A stretch of DNA of 64,000 nucleotides from Caenorhabditis remanei (taxonomy: Eukaryota > Nematoda > Chromadorea > Rhabditida > Rhabditidae). The stretch's first letter is position 1; every line of letters begins with the position of its first letter. Under the pieces are notes generated by a model. That model was not told where the DNA came from. It saw only the letters and a list, made by a program, of their open reading frames with translations, and ran no database searches. Shown here in pieces: positions 1 to 10,386 of the stretch. Position numbers and translations under genes: made by a program. Where the stretch lies: NCBI RefSeq assembly GCF_010183535.1, contig NC_071332.1:5456001-5520000 (forward strand), written 5' to 3'.

Positions 1-474
1 TGGTTTACTGATCGTATGAAATTGGAATATTTTATAATTACAGGTATGTTACTAGAAAACATTCAAACATCACTTGATATTCAAGTATGATGAAACATAT
101 CACATTATTTTTGGCATGTTTCGGTGAAGTGTACTGACCTTAAGCTAAAGATCGAAACACACCACGTAGATTTTGAAGAGTATCAGAATCCTTGGAATGC
201 TGTTTTTGTGAGCCTGTTGTCTGTGTATACTCGTGGTCAGATGTCCTTCTCCCAAAAAATTGAAAATAATCTGAAAATCTTCGATTTGTTTTCTGAATTT
301 ATGTAGAAAAACCTGGAAAAACAACGAAAAGACATTTTCTGTCGATCTGTCTATCTGGATGTCCAAGGGTTCCTGTCTGTCCGTCGATTCGTCCAAATGT
401 CCACTACTTCCCCAAAATTGACAGAATCCGTGTTTTCGATGTGTCCATCAGAATTGTGCGGAAGCAATTTTTTC

Positions 475-685
475 AAAACGGAAGTCAAAAGTCGGAAGTT
501 GGAAGTTGGAAATCGGAAGTCGGAAGTTAATTTTTTCGCAAAAAATTTAAAACTTCATGAAAAAGATTATAAAATTCGCGAATGTATTTTTGCGAAGTGT
601 ATTCTTCCTAAATTCCACAGTTATGGAATAACGGAAGTCGGAAGTAAACTTCCTTGTCTGGAAGTCGGAAGTCAGAAGTCGGAAT
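475..685. repeat. GGAAGTC minisatellite
   Basis: Degenerate tandem units of GGAAGTC/GGAAGTT occur in two clusters. The matching stretch in the right duplicate is about 17265-17435. The left copy carries about three more units in the first cluster, so the array has changed length since duplication. Confidence 0.7.
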
Positions 686-1777
686 TCCGCACAACTCTGG
701 TGTCCATACCATGTCTGAAAGCACGAACATTCGTTCGAGATCTTCTCTAACCTGTCCCCCCTCATGCTTACGTGATTTTCTGAAAGTTTTCGGACAGTTT
801 TCTTTTTGCAGACACCCTTTTGTTTTTCACATATCTCACTGAACCCCTCGTCGCGCCTATGTCGTATCAAAAGTTATGCAATCTAACACCATCACACGCC
901 TTTCTTTCATTTTCTTTTCAATTCGATAAGTCTGATTTCTCGTGGCCAGGGGACCAGTGATTTATCACCAACTGATATTGTGAGAGAAGTTGAAAATGAG
1001 GCGACGAAAGAGAAGAAGACGTCGACTATTATCATCACGTTGCTGCAAGACACACGGTCAGGGCGAAGTACAACTTGTTCCGCCCTTCACTTTTCAACTG
1101 TAGCCCCCTCCCTATGTCTCATATTTGGGCAACTATGACACCACTGTTCGATGTAAACAGGAAGCTATGATTCCACGTGGGGTTCAGTGACGTCATCAGC
1201 TTTTGAGTTCGTCTGATTCGTGACGGCGTCATTGGTCTCACGGAGAGACGGCATCGTAAATTCTAGTGTGATGTAGTTGCATAGAGCAAAGATGAGTACA
1301 TACAATCCGAATACAATCTGTACCCGGAACGGACGTTCATCAAGATTACTGTACGGGTACACTTGCACTGTATCTTGTCATTGAGTGAGACGTTCTGATG
1401 TTCGATTGTCTAAGACATCAAATAAATTGTTTTTCTAAGATCAAACACCTGTTTTCTTTTTTTATCTGCATGAAACTTTTGTGAGATGAAATAAACAGTT
1501 TTTTGTCTGTTTTTAGGTACATCAAGATGATTTATTTTTAAAGATTCTGAGAAAGTGATCATCACATCTTGTCCGACAAGGAGAAGATCATAGAATTCCA
1601 AGGTTTGTCTAGGAAATTTGAATTGAACGATTTAGATGAAGAATGGAACAGAACGAAAGTAAAATCTTGTGATCATAGATGTTGAAAATGAGAACTTTGA
1701 AAGGGAATAACTATGAAAAAAGTGTTTGACACATACTATGGATTCATTCGGGAAGATTTCGTAGAAACCATCTAATA

Positions 1778-1905
1778 TCAGCGCAGCACTGTTTTTACAA
1801 CTGCGCTCCACCGAAATCCTCTCGAAAATTTTCCTCTGCGTCTCTCAATTTCGCACACAATTTTCTTCGGTTTCGGTAGCGCGTGGTTGTAAAAATTGAA
1901 CTGTG
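1778..1905. mobile_element. Palindromic MITE, family 'GCGCTCCACCGAAATC'
   Basis: The two halves are inverted: a half reading CAACTGCGCTCCACCGAAAT is answered by a half ending in CGGTAGCGCG. Related copies lie at about 6762-6903 (intron of a chemoreceptor), 15466-15586 and 23450-23545 (intron of the carrier). This insertion is missing from the equivalent place in the right segmental duplicate, so it arrived after the duplication. Confidence 0.7.
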
Positions 1906-2810
1906 TTAATATATCTGTTGCATAAAAACATCATTCTCAGTTTTTCAGAACTCCAGCATTTTTGGGATATGTAAACAGTCTCCTACACCTTGAGCCAAAA
2001 TAGAGGAGGCGAAGAACGCAACCAATCATCAATGTTAAAAACCGACTAGACTATAACCCAGCCTACAGTAACTCAACAAAACCAATTCATCAGAGAAACC
2101 ACAAATTAGGACATTGAACCACTGTTTTATTGCAGCATCGGTAGACTCTATCTTTTGCAGGAAAGTGATGTTTGTAGTGTCCGTTGGATCAACTCTCGAA
2201 TGTTTCATTTTTCCACGTAAGGACCAAAATGAGAACCTGGAGAACAAGTTGGAACACCTGTAGTTTTTATATGTTTTTATATGTTTTTTCTCTCTTTGTT
2301 TCCATATCTTCAGCCACATGTCCATGTCAACGACGTCGTCAATGAAGAGACGACGACATCAGAATATTTATGATCATCATCTCTCCTGTGATTGGAGACA
2401 GAGAGGAGGTCGACTTGTTCGATATTATCATCGACGAATAGGCAAGGAAGAAGGGGGCTAACTAACCAAAAACGACGATCTCTATGCCGTCGTCTCTTCT
2501 TCTCTCTTCAAGAAAGAGACAACGTTGATAACAGTAGGAGGTGGGAGGGGTGGGAGGAAGAAGTATCAGTAGAATAGGCGTGTCATGAATTCAAAAAAGG
2601 CAAACGAGACGTCACAGGGCAATCTGGCGCTCACCGAACCCATCTCTTCTCGTCGTTTTATCCCGCAATGTGTTTATAACACAGAGCTCTTATTCACATT
2701 TTGTCGAAAGTTTCAAGTCTCGTTGACTTGTCTTATCCTAGTGAAAAAACGGTTTGATTCTGGATACTCTCTGATCTTATATTCAGCTTGATATTGATAT
2801 TCTGTGAAGA

Positions 2811-2850
2811 ATGAGTACTCTCATTGACTTGTTCGCCGGCTCTCTTGGAG
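2811..2850 (+). pseudogene. Orphan first exon of SLC25 carrier
   Basis: The 40-nt exon begins ATG AGT ACT CTC ATT GAC and runs to GGA G followed by a GT donor. It encodes the same 13 residues ([13 protein letters not shown]) as the start of the carrier at 19685-19724. The upstream 2.8 kb, presumably including the promoter, is also duplicated. Downstream the intron is cut after about 100 bp and non-homologous DNA plus a retrotransposon follow, with no second carrier exon anywhere near. It is therefore a promoter-plus-first-exon fragment that cannot make a carrier, although it could be transcribed and spliced to something else. Confidence 0.85.
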
Positions 2851-3156
2851 GTTTGTTTTTCAAAATGCGATTTGGGATCTGTCAGCATTTTAGGCACACA
2901 CTGAATAGGTAACGTCGTGTGTGTGTGGATCTGATACAATTCTGACTAGGAAAGACAACATTACACACCCCTCTCGGAGTATCCACACCCGGCTGGCAGC
3001 TTCGGATTTTTGGAGGAGGAGACTAGATGCCAGGAAGCTTCTGAGAGGGAGAGAAGAAGTATAGGATATCACGGGTAGTTGAGTATTATGAAAGAAGTGC
3101 AATAGGGAATCCAATGGGCGCACCACTCTCGTATCGACAATACAGGTCTAACAGAT

Positions 3157-5502
3157 ATGACTGAATCACACAATATGGTTCAGTTAGTTAAATCAGCAAC
3201 TAGAATCTCTCAACGTGGCACGGAAAACATCTTAGATCTTATTTTCTCGAGTAATCCCAAAGCTTGCTTCAATATTAAAGTTGGCGAGCCCTTGTTGATG
3301 TCGGACCACAACTCCGTTCTCTTCTCAACCAATCTCACCAAAGAAGCAAGTTCCCGTCGCAAAGTCAAACAATTGCTGAACTACCGTAAATGCGACGTTG
3401 ATTCACTGAATTCCTATCTCGCTAGTTTCAATTGGGCAAAGCAGTTTTCCTTTTTTGCAACTCTCGATTCAAAACTCTCCCACTTCTTAAATATCTTCAA
3501 TGAGAGTATAGATATGTTTACCCCTCTTATGAAAATAAACTCTAGATCTGCGGTACTAAGTCGGCAGTATACCTACAAACTCTTAAAGCGTCGGAATAAA
3601 ACCTTAAATCCCACCAAGCTCAAATCAAAGGTCAAATTACGTTTGAAGAACATACGAAAAAGGATAAGAAAATCTGAAAACGAAATAATTGGATCAGCTA
3701 ATCCTAGAAGACTCTTTGGCTTCGTTAAAAGAAGGCTCACGTCTTCTTCCTCCATTACAAAGCTTCTTGTTAACGGTAGCCTGATCACCAAGCCTTCGGA
3801 TATTGCTGACCAATTCATCAAAACGTTTGCAGAGAGTTTCACAATTCCGTCCTCACCGCATCCTGCCCTCCCTCATCCAAAGCCTAAAAACATATTTGTG
3901 GACGTCTCCCCCCTTAGTGTGTTCCTTGCCATTTCTAAATTACAGCCCAAAATAGGATACTCAACTGATAGGATCAACTTTTATATTATTAAGAAATGCG
4001 CAAATTCAATCTCCGTCCCACTTTCGCTTATTTTCACCGAATCACTGTCTGCCAGGAGGTTTCCCGATTGCTGGAAAACTGCAACGGTCATTCCGCTGCA
4101 CAAGAAGGGCAGCATTCTAGATCCTTCTAACTTCAGACCCATCTCTCTTACACATCCTCTAGCCAGATTATTTGAGAGATTAATCCTGAAACCAATTAAA
4201 TCAGAACTCGCTGCTCAGCTGTCCAAAAAACAATACGGATTCCTATCCAACAGATCATGCCCACTGGCCCTCATCGATGCTACTTCCCAGTACCACTTAA
4301 CCCTTTCGAAACCTAAAGCATACATGGACGTAATTCTAATCGATTTCCGCAAGGCCTTTGATTCGGTTCCTCACGATTTGCTTCTGTTCAAATTGATGAA
4401 CTTTGGACTCGACTTGGCTCTTTGCGAGTGGTTCAAATCGTTTCTGTCCAACCGTGAATCCAAAATCAAAATCGATGACTACGTATCAGAGAATAGTTTT
4501 AATAACGTCTCAGGTGTTTTGCAGGGTACTGTTACGGGTCCATTTCTGTTCTTGGTATATATCAATGACCTGATCCAGTCCCTTCCCTCAGATGTTTATT
4601 CCATTGCCTTTGCTGACGATCTCAAGATCTACAGTGAAAACCCCGCCAGTCTCCAAAAAACGCTCAACGTTATTTCTGACTGGTGCGATAAGTGGAAATT
4701 GCAACTAGCTGAAAACAAAACTGTAGTCTTGCATCTTGGTGTATGCAATCCATACACAGACTACTTTATTGGTAACGCTAAACTAGCGTCTGCCAATATT
4801 GCCAGAGATCTGGGTCTTCTTGTCGATTGTGGTTTGAAATTTGATGCCCACATTGCAAAAATAGTAAACAATGCTAAATTTAATTGCAGAAGAATATTGA
4901 ATAGCTTCCGTTCAAACAATATAAAGTTCTACTTCAAGCTCTTTAATTCCTTTATTCGTCCAACACTCGAATACGCTTGTGAACTATTTCACCCTTCAAA
5001 CTCGCTCAGTACAACTCAACTTGAATCTCCCCTCCGTTTCTTCTCTCGTAAAGTATTCCACAGATGTAACATATCCTTCCAACCAACATCATCCAATGCT
5101 CACCTTTCCCCTTATGAGCGACGCTTAGCAATCTCCTCCCAAATGTCCATGTACCATAGACGCATCATATTAATTCTCAAAACCTACTTTAAAATTGTAA
5201 CCCACCAGTGTCATTTCCCCAATCTTGCCTTATATATAAAACCCGCGCTATCCCCCCGGTTCCCATATAGAATAGTACTTTGCGGTAAGAAAAACAATTC
5301 ATTCCTTCATAAACACTTTTCGACCTGGGATAAAATCGTACCCTTCTTCCCTAAAACCGTAACCGAACAAACTTTTGCGTCTCGACTCCGCCAGCTTCCA
5401 TTACAGACCATTTTTTTTTTAAATTTGAGCGCTGGACTCTTTGCGGGTCCTATAGTTCATCTTACATATTTATTCACCCCTTCTTGTTGTATGTTCTTAT
5501 AG
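3157..5502 (+). mobile_element. Non-LTR retrotransposon reverse transcriptase, 5'-truncated
   Basis: A single open frame of 781 codons encodes the C-terminal end of an apurinic-like endonuclease domain (S49-D50-H51 motif) followed by a complete reverse transcriptase. RT motifs in order are: a domain-A motif with D396 in DFRKAFDSVPH; a domain-B segment GVLQGTVTGPF; and the catalytic FADD with D487-D488. After these come the WKLQL thumb-side motif and a C-terminal tail. The endonuclease's N-terminal part and any ORF1 are missing, so the element is 5'-truncated, as is usual for target-primed insertion. It is most like the CR1/Jockey side of non-LTR elements in architecture; the clade is inferred. 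The RT frame has no internal stop, which suggests a fairly recent insertion. It lies directly beside the breakpoint of the segmental duplication. Confidence 0.92.
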
Positions 5503-5580
5503 ATTTCGCCCATTTCTTTTTTTTCTCTTTCGCACAACAAAAGATGAATAAATTATTATTATTATTATTATTATTAATAA
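5503..5580 (+). mobile_element. 3' UTR and (ATT)n tail of the retrotransposon
   Basis: A short pyrimidine-rich 3' UTR ends in GATGAATAAATTATTATT followed by further ATT units and AATAAA. A microsatellite tail is typical of many CR1/Jockey-like elements, where poly(A) is replaced by a short tandem repeat. It marks the 3' boundary of the insertion. Confidence 0.75.
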
Positions 5581-6026
5581 AGGAGAGACGGATACTAGTT
5601 TTCAATGAATTCTTCTTTTGTTAGGTAGGTATAGGTGTCAAGAGGCGGAGAGGGGACATATGGGAACATCTGGTAGTCGAGTGGAGGCATTTCGCATGTG
5701 AAGACGACAAATTGGTCACTTTTTGAACAAAGAAGAAACATTTTATGTTTGCACAACTGTTATACAACTTCTGTGTGTATGTACATCTGCAACATATGCA
5801 GAAGCTCCGGTCAATTTCAAGTAGAAAAGTTTTCATGAAGCACATGCATATCGAAAGTTTTCTGATGTGCCCGATGCTAGACGTTAGCCAAAATATGTTT
5901 TTTTTTTCGTGCAAGAGGGTGGGCGTGGTCGTCGCTAGGGGCGTGGCGAGTTTCTCTTGCACGGAGAAGTTTGAACTCATAAAAATCATACTGGCAAACG
6001 GGCCGGCGCGTAACTCGCGCAACTCG
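5581..6026. other. Spacer, no supported gene
   Basis: The sequence is AT-rich. Frames on both strands overlap each other and run into the adjacent palindromic element, and none has splice or codon support. Confidence 0.5.
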
Positions 6027-6285
6027 CGTGAATGTGATGAGCTTAAAAATATATTATACCAAAATGTAGATCTCAGCGAGTTCTACGTTTCTGTCATAAT
6101 ACGGGACGGATGGCTAAACGTTAACGTGCCACGGGCAGGGCTAGAATGGCTTTTTTGGTCATTTTAGGGTTTTTTCTCGTCCCGCGGCACATTAACGAAT
6201 AGCCATCTGGACCGTTGTAGGCCACTGACATAGAACTCGCCGAAATCTACATTTTGGTATATTTTTCAGCTCATAATATTGCGTT
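6027..6285. mobile_element. Palindromic MITE-like element
   Basis: The left arm, starting at GATGAGCTTAAAAATATA and followed by ACCAAAATGTAGAT, is answered by the right arm ATCTACATTTTGGTATA ending at CAGCTCAT. Subterminal inverted segments (TCTACGTTTCTGTCA against TGACATAGAACTCGC) also pair. No coding capacity was seen. Confidence 0.75.
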
Positions 6286-6422
6286 TTAATAGAGTTAGGC
6301 CCGGATTGCAAGCATGATAATAATTGTTTCCAAGAGAAGCTTTGTCAATCACGGGGTAAAAATCTTTCTTGAAACTAGATAAGGCAATAAAAATCTTCTT
6401 TTTTCGAAAAAAAATCCGTACA

Positions 6423-7755
6423 TCAAAATTTATGCGACATTCTTCTCGTGTCCTCCACCACCAATTTATCTAACATTTTGCATTTCAACATGAGAATAAC
6501 TGAGTTCTTGATAGGCTTCGTCAATAGAATCATGGCCAACGTTGAAGCGAATCCATGGACCGTCAAGGAGATAAATGAAAGTTTCGCAACGACTGAAACA
6601 GAAAATAAGGTTTTGTAGAATTCCTGGAAACCCTTACACTCATGACGTACTCCAAAAAACCCTGCAAATATAAACATTGCGTTTGGGGCACCTAACATGA
6701 AGCCATGGATTGCAGTCTGGAAAGAAAAAGGAAATTTCAAAAAAAGAAATATTTACAAAACTATTAGCACGGCACGCTTCATACAACCGCGCTCTACCGA
6801 AACCGAAGAAAATTGTGTGCGAAATTGAGAGACTCAGAGAAAAAGAGACATATCTCATGGGGATTTCGGTGGAGCGCAGTTGTAAGAACTGTGCAGAGCT
6901 AATATATTCTGGTACCTGAACTGCTAGAGTTATCAGCAGCATCTTATGCATTCTTACAACTGCCGCAGACTGTTGTGCATTTTCTTTCAAGTTTCTTTTC
7001 AAATAAACCGTAGTTGCAGAGGTAGAAGTGATTGTTATAAAAACAACAAGTACCCAAACGACCATATTATACATCGCAACTGGATCTTCTAATGGAACTG
7101 CCACAATGACAGTAGGACAGAGTACTAGGATAGATGCATCTGGTTGATGATCAGAAAATAATTTCTGTCTGTTTTTGGCCTGTAGTTCTAATCCAAAAGT
7201 GTATGTGACACAGTTAGCAATTATAAACATCAGTAAGACGCCACGGAAAATATATGTGTTGACTCTCAAGTATAAGTAGAATGACGTGGCTCTGTAGTTG
7301 AGTAGACTGACTCGAAAACGGAACATGAACATTTCGAAAACCGAGTAGGCAGTTACTGAAAAAGTGGAATGATCATTGATGATTGTTGCTAATTAACCTA
7401 CAATAAATCATTGATCCAATTATGAGAAACTGGAGTAAGCCACTGAATCCCCAAAGAGAAAGATATCCAGTGAATCGGAGAAGTGGTAGTGGCAGATGAA
7501 CAACAGGTAGCAGGAACCATGAATTCAACAATTCCGCCAACAGATTTCTGAATAACTATAGTGTTGTCAGGTTGAGTTTCCCTCTTTGACTCACGTGGAA
7601 GTATGCCAGATCAAAAACAATTTATACTTTTCAAAGTACGGCGATTTTGTTTGTAACAAGGCGAGAATAGCGAGAGCATATACAGGAAGTGATATAATGA
7701 ATACAGAATGCATTATCCAATAGTATGAAGCATGTTCTGACTCAGCGCAATCCAT
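6423..7755 (-). CDS. 7TM chemoreceptor, Srh/Sri-like (Str superfamily), 5 exons
   Basis: Joined exons 7755-7595, 7547-7402, 7355-6916, 6716-6638 and 6592-6423 give 331 aa with continuous phase, a normal length for nematode chemoreceptors. It is a putative odorant G-protein-coupled receptor of sensory cilia. It starts MDCAESEHASYYWIMH and has about seven hydrophobic segments. FEKYKLFLIWHT follows TM1, and FEMFMFRFRV follows TM3 (the family's FE-x-R-like motif). The TM7 end reads TVHGFASTLAMILLTKPIK, matching the family pattern HG-ST-ML-x-PYR. The start was chosen because it precedes TM1 and matches the paralogue at 16785. Intron 3 carries a palindromic MITE. The paralogue at 15764-16785 shares exon structure. 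The ligand is unknown. The exact subfamily (Srh versus Sri) is inferred. Confidence 0.85.
6762..6903. mobile_element. Palindromic MITE in chemoreceptor intron 3
   Basis: Inverted halves contain ACAACCGCGCTCTACCGAAA and TTTCGGTGGAGCGCAGTTGT. It belongs to the same family as 1778-1905. It sits wholly inside the intron, between exons 3 and 4 of the chemoreceptor on the minus strand. Confidence 0.75.
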
Positions 7756-8005
7756 TTATTGATAAGAAATTGAGGGAATGAAGGAAAAAGATTGAATATG
7801 AAAGGAAGTTGGTGTGTAGTCACCGGGGAGAGTGGAAAAACTTGATTACATGTTATTAATACCTATGTAGACTGAGTATTGATCAACAAATGCTCGAGCT
7901 CTAATATGAAATGGTTGTTGGTTTCATTTTTGTGAAGTTATTTTTGGCAAGTTTTCGGGAAGTTCTTCGTGAAGTACTCGATTTCCTTGTTCTAAGTAGC
8001 CTACT
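7756..8005. other. Spacer upstream of chemoreceptor
   Basis: This is the presumed promoter region of the minus-strand chemoreceptor. No other feature was recognised. Confidence 0.4.
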
Positions 8006-8304
8006 GACTAGGGAAAAGCCTCCAGATGATCGTGGAGTTATGGGACGTGACCTAAACCGTTGGAAAGCTGAGAAAACGCTGATTCCAAAGATATACTCAA
8101 TTTTTGCCCTCGAGACCTGGTATTCGAGAAACGGTAACATAGGTAAGGTGTCAGTGGTCCAAACTTTGGCCTCGTTTTTCTCGAATACCAGGTCTCGAGG
8201 ACAAAAACTGAATATGTATATTTGGAATCAGCGTTTTCTCAGCTTTCCAATGATATAGGTCAGGTCCCATAACTCCACGGTCACGTGGAGGCCTTCCCTA
8301 GTGA
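8006..8304. mobile_element. Palindromic MITE, family 'ACTAGGGAA...TTCCCTAGT'
   Basis: The ends are inverted (GACTAGGGAAAAGCCTCC and GGAGGCCTTCCCTAGTGAG). Inner arms also pair: TTGGAAAGCTGAGAAAACGC against GCGTTTTCTCAGCTTTCCAA. Copies occur at 18379-18710, 44903-45566 and partly at 61113-61200. Confidence 0.85.
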
Positions 8305-8490
8305 GCCATCAGAGCCTCCTGTGGCTTCTTTGCCTCCTGGAGCTCCATTTAAAGGTGTCCGAGCTCGATGTGAAGTAGAGAGGGCTCTTCGGATTTCTTC
8401 TCTTGCAAATTGCTCTGTGGTGTCTCAACGTGATCTCGAATCTCATAACCTCGAATCGCATATCTCGAATCTCATAAGTTTTCCGTGCCT

Positions 8491-8575
8491 TTCCCGTTTA
8501 TTTTTCATTCCCGTTTATTTTTCATTCCCGTTTATTTTTCATTCCCGTTTATTTTTCATTCCCGTTTATTTTTCA
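8491..8575. repeat. 17-bp tandem repeat, five units
   Basis: The unit TTCCCGTTTATTTTTCA is repeated five times with essentially no divergence, which indicates recent expansion. Confidence 0.9.
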
Positions 8576-8621
8576 CGAGGGAGTCATGTTTAAAACGAAG
8601 TAAGAAGCTGAGGTCGTCAAC

Positions 8622-9077
8622 ATGGTCGAGAGCTCTGATGATTATACCAGTTACATCAAGCGAGTGTTGGCAGACTTTGTCGAGCAAAAGTTACGTGGGA
8701 TCGTCAAGTCAATATTGGCTGAGAATAGGGAAATGGAAGAAGCTGTAAGTGATGAGAGGCGGAATATCAAGCGTCGTATAAGGTCACAAAAAGAAAAATG
8801 GGAATCAGTGCAAAAGAAACTACAGGAAAATAGGAAACGTAAGATGAAGAGTGAAAAGAAGGCTAGGAGAATTTGTAAAAAGAAGATGAAGGCAGCGAAT
8901 AGTCGAAATTGGCTGAAGTTTCGGGAATTGAAGTACAATTTTCTGGCTCGTAAGCAAGTAATACTGATGTCATCAGTCTATACTGTTCCGCTTGGCACCT
9001 ATCGGGTATGGTGTCTGCTTCTCTCATTCGAAACTTTTTTCAATGCAAGAAATAAGAAAAGGAAATATAGTGCATGA
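8622..9077 (+). CDS. Hypothetical lysine-rich coiled-coil-like ORF
   Basis: This is an uninterrupted 151-codon frame. Residues 35-105 are strongly charged (runs such as SDERRNIKRRIRSQKEKW) and predicted by eye to be helical or coiled coil. A run of hydrophobic residues follows. I do not recognise the family. No clear partner exon was found, although a GTAAGC donor-like site lies within the frame near 8949. It sits between repeats and may be a remnant of a transposon or of a nuclear protein gene. Frame length and composition are the only support. Confidence 0.3.
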   Translation: MVESSDDYTSYIKRVLADFVEQKLRGIVKSILAENREMEEAVSDERRNIKRRIRSQKEKWESVQKKLQENRKRKMKSEKKARRICKKKMKAANSRNWLKFRELKYNFLARKQVILMSSVYTVPLGTYRVWCLLLSFETFFNARNKKRKYSA

Positions 9078-9203
9078 AGGATGGTCAAGATTATAAGGAT
9101 AATGGTCACGGAGATATTGAACTTATTCGAACTATTTTTTTCACGTACCTCGAGTGCGTATATAAAATAAATAAATAAATAAACACGTTTCTCATCTTAA
9201 AAT

Positions 9204-10140
9204 AGGGATGTTAATAATGCGTTTTACGGTGACCTTCGCTTTTTTCATTTCCGCCGGCGGCGATATTCGCCTACGGCGATATTCGCCTACGGCGATATTT
9301 GCCTGTATAATTTCAGGCGAAGGCAACCTTCGCCTTTTTCATTTCCGGCGAAGGCCGCCTTCGCCTGTTTTTAAAACGGCAATTTTTGACGCGTTTCATT
9401 TTCCAAGCGGTAAAAATGCCGTTTTTTAGTTTTGTGTTTAAAAGAATTTCACAAAAAAAGAATCATATTTTATTCTTCCGTAAAAGAGAGAAAGAGAAAG
9501 AGAAAGAGTGGAACTAGGAAAAAAAAGAGAAAAGAAAGAGAAAACTCATAAATTCATAATTACATAAGAACAGAAACATCTTCAGAACCTATTTGTAGCT
9601 GTTCGAATAAGAGAATCCAATCATTATGTTTTCGATGAGTTCAGGATTCAGTCTTTGTCGGTCATCTCGAACGACTCTTCGAACTGCCGAAAACACGATT
9701 AAAACTTCCAATTTGCTTTCTTTCGTAACTATTATGGATCTGGTTTGTTTATTGTTTGAAAACATAATTTTCATGTAACAACGAGTTGAATAAAACACTG
9801 AGATGCAAGTCATTGAAAAAAGAAACAAATAGAAAAGAACAAATAATCTAAGTCAATAGGTTATCTTATCAATTAGATTGCCATACTCAAGCATGTTCAC
9901 GAACATATTTCCTCATTGGTTGAGATTAATATTTCATTCCCTTTCAAAACAAAACCTGCGTTAAAAATAATAAGCGGCGAAAATTGCCTGCCGAAAAATG
10001 AAAAGCGGTAATGAAAACCGCGAGAAAAAAACTAAACAGGCGAAAATCGCCTGTCTTGGAAATGAATGCGGTATTTTTCGCCTTATTGGGAAATGAAGCA
10101 GGCGCAGTGTGAAGGCGAAGGCCGCCCGCAACATTCCTAA
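9204..10140. mobile_element. GC-rich TIR element, copy 1, with cargo
   Basis: The ends are TAGGGATGTTAA and AACATTCCTA, a short imperfect inverted repeat. Next to them are nested palindromes built from GGCGAAGGC/GCCTTCGCC. The second copy at 11640-12961 has the same ends in the same orientation. The right ends share CAGGCGAAAATCGCCTGTCT and CGAAGGCCGCCCGCAACATT. Copy 1 carries about 520 bp (9450-9990) not found in copy 2, including the frame at 9589-9828. GC content is far above that of the surroundings. Confidence 0.7.
9589..9828 (-). CDS. Hypothetical ORF inside the GC-rich element
   Basis: The frame has 79 codons and ends in IENIMIGFSYSNSYK. It lies in the unique interior of element copy 1 and has ordinary AT-rich composition, unlike the element ends. 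It may be a C-terminal exon of a captured host gene. I do not recognise the family, and no upstream exon with a convincing donor was identified. Confidence 0.25.
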   Translation of the reverse strand: MFLFSMTCISVFYSTRCYMKIMFSNNKQTRSIIVTKESKLEVLIVFSAVRRVVRDDRQRLNPELIENIMIGFSYSNSYK

Positions 10141-10386
10141 TGTTAAATCACTTTTGAGCGGTACTGTAGATTGTCACAACACGTCAACATGTTCTTAGAA
10201 CCTTTCTAATGTGACAGTACTGTAGATTTTGTTCGAATACGGTTTAATCCAGAAATAACTGGTATGAATACTTGCTTCATTGTTTAGGAATCTAAGATAC
10301 CGTTACTCTCCGCTAATGCAATGATAGAAGAATAGTTTATATCGTCTCATAAATTCAATGTTCATTATACAAAATAATCGGAGGTA

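Larger units (their letters stand above)
1..2950. repeat. Left copy of a 3-kb segmental duplication
   Basis: The stretch matches 16791-19780 (plus 20226-20270) in the same orientation, with only scattered differences. The window begins inside the copy. In the right copy the duplication starts six bases upstream of a chemoreceptor start codon, so a further chemoreceptor paralogue may lie left of position 1. The block includes a GGAAGTC-rich minisatellite (about 475-685), an AT-rich spacer and the promoter plus first coding exon of a mitochondrial carrier (2811-2850). The left copy lacks two transposon insertions found in the right copy and has one that the right copy lacks. Homology ends at about 2945-2950. 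Many open frames here are non-coding. Confidence 0.9.

Noticed and set aside
397..870. Overlapping plus and minus frames of 60-117 codons, with matching frames at 17171-17632
   Set aside because: They lie in the GGAAGTC minisatellite and spacer of the segmental duplication, overlap on both strands and have no domain. Their duplication reflects DNA copying, not coding constraint.
2035..2791. Frames of 60-96 codons on both strands (also 18807-19665)
   Set aside because: Part of the duplicated promoter region, with no splice partners or coding signature.
5621..6167. Two antisense frames of over 130 codons
   Set aside because: They run into the palindromic element at 6027-6285 and overlap each other. 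One is the shadow of the other.
9208..9429. Plus-strand frame through the GC-rich element end (also 11647-11997 and 12585-12767)
   Set aside because: The repeated Phe-Arg-Arg-Arg pattern is produced by the GGCGAAGGC palindromes, not by a protein family.
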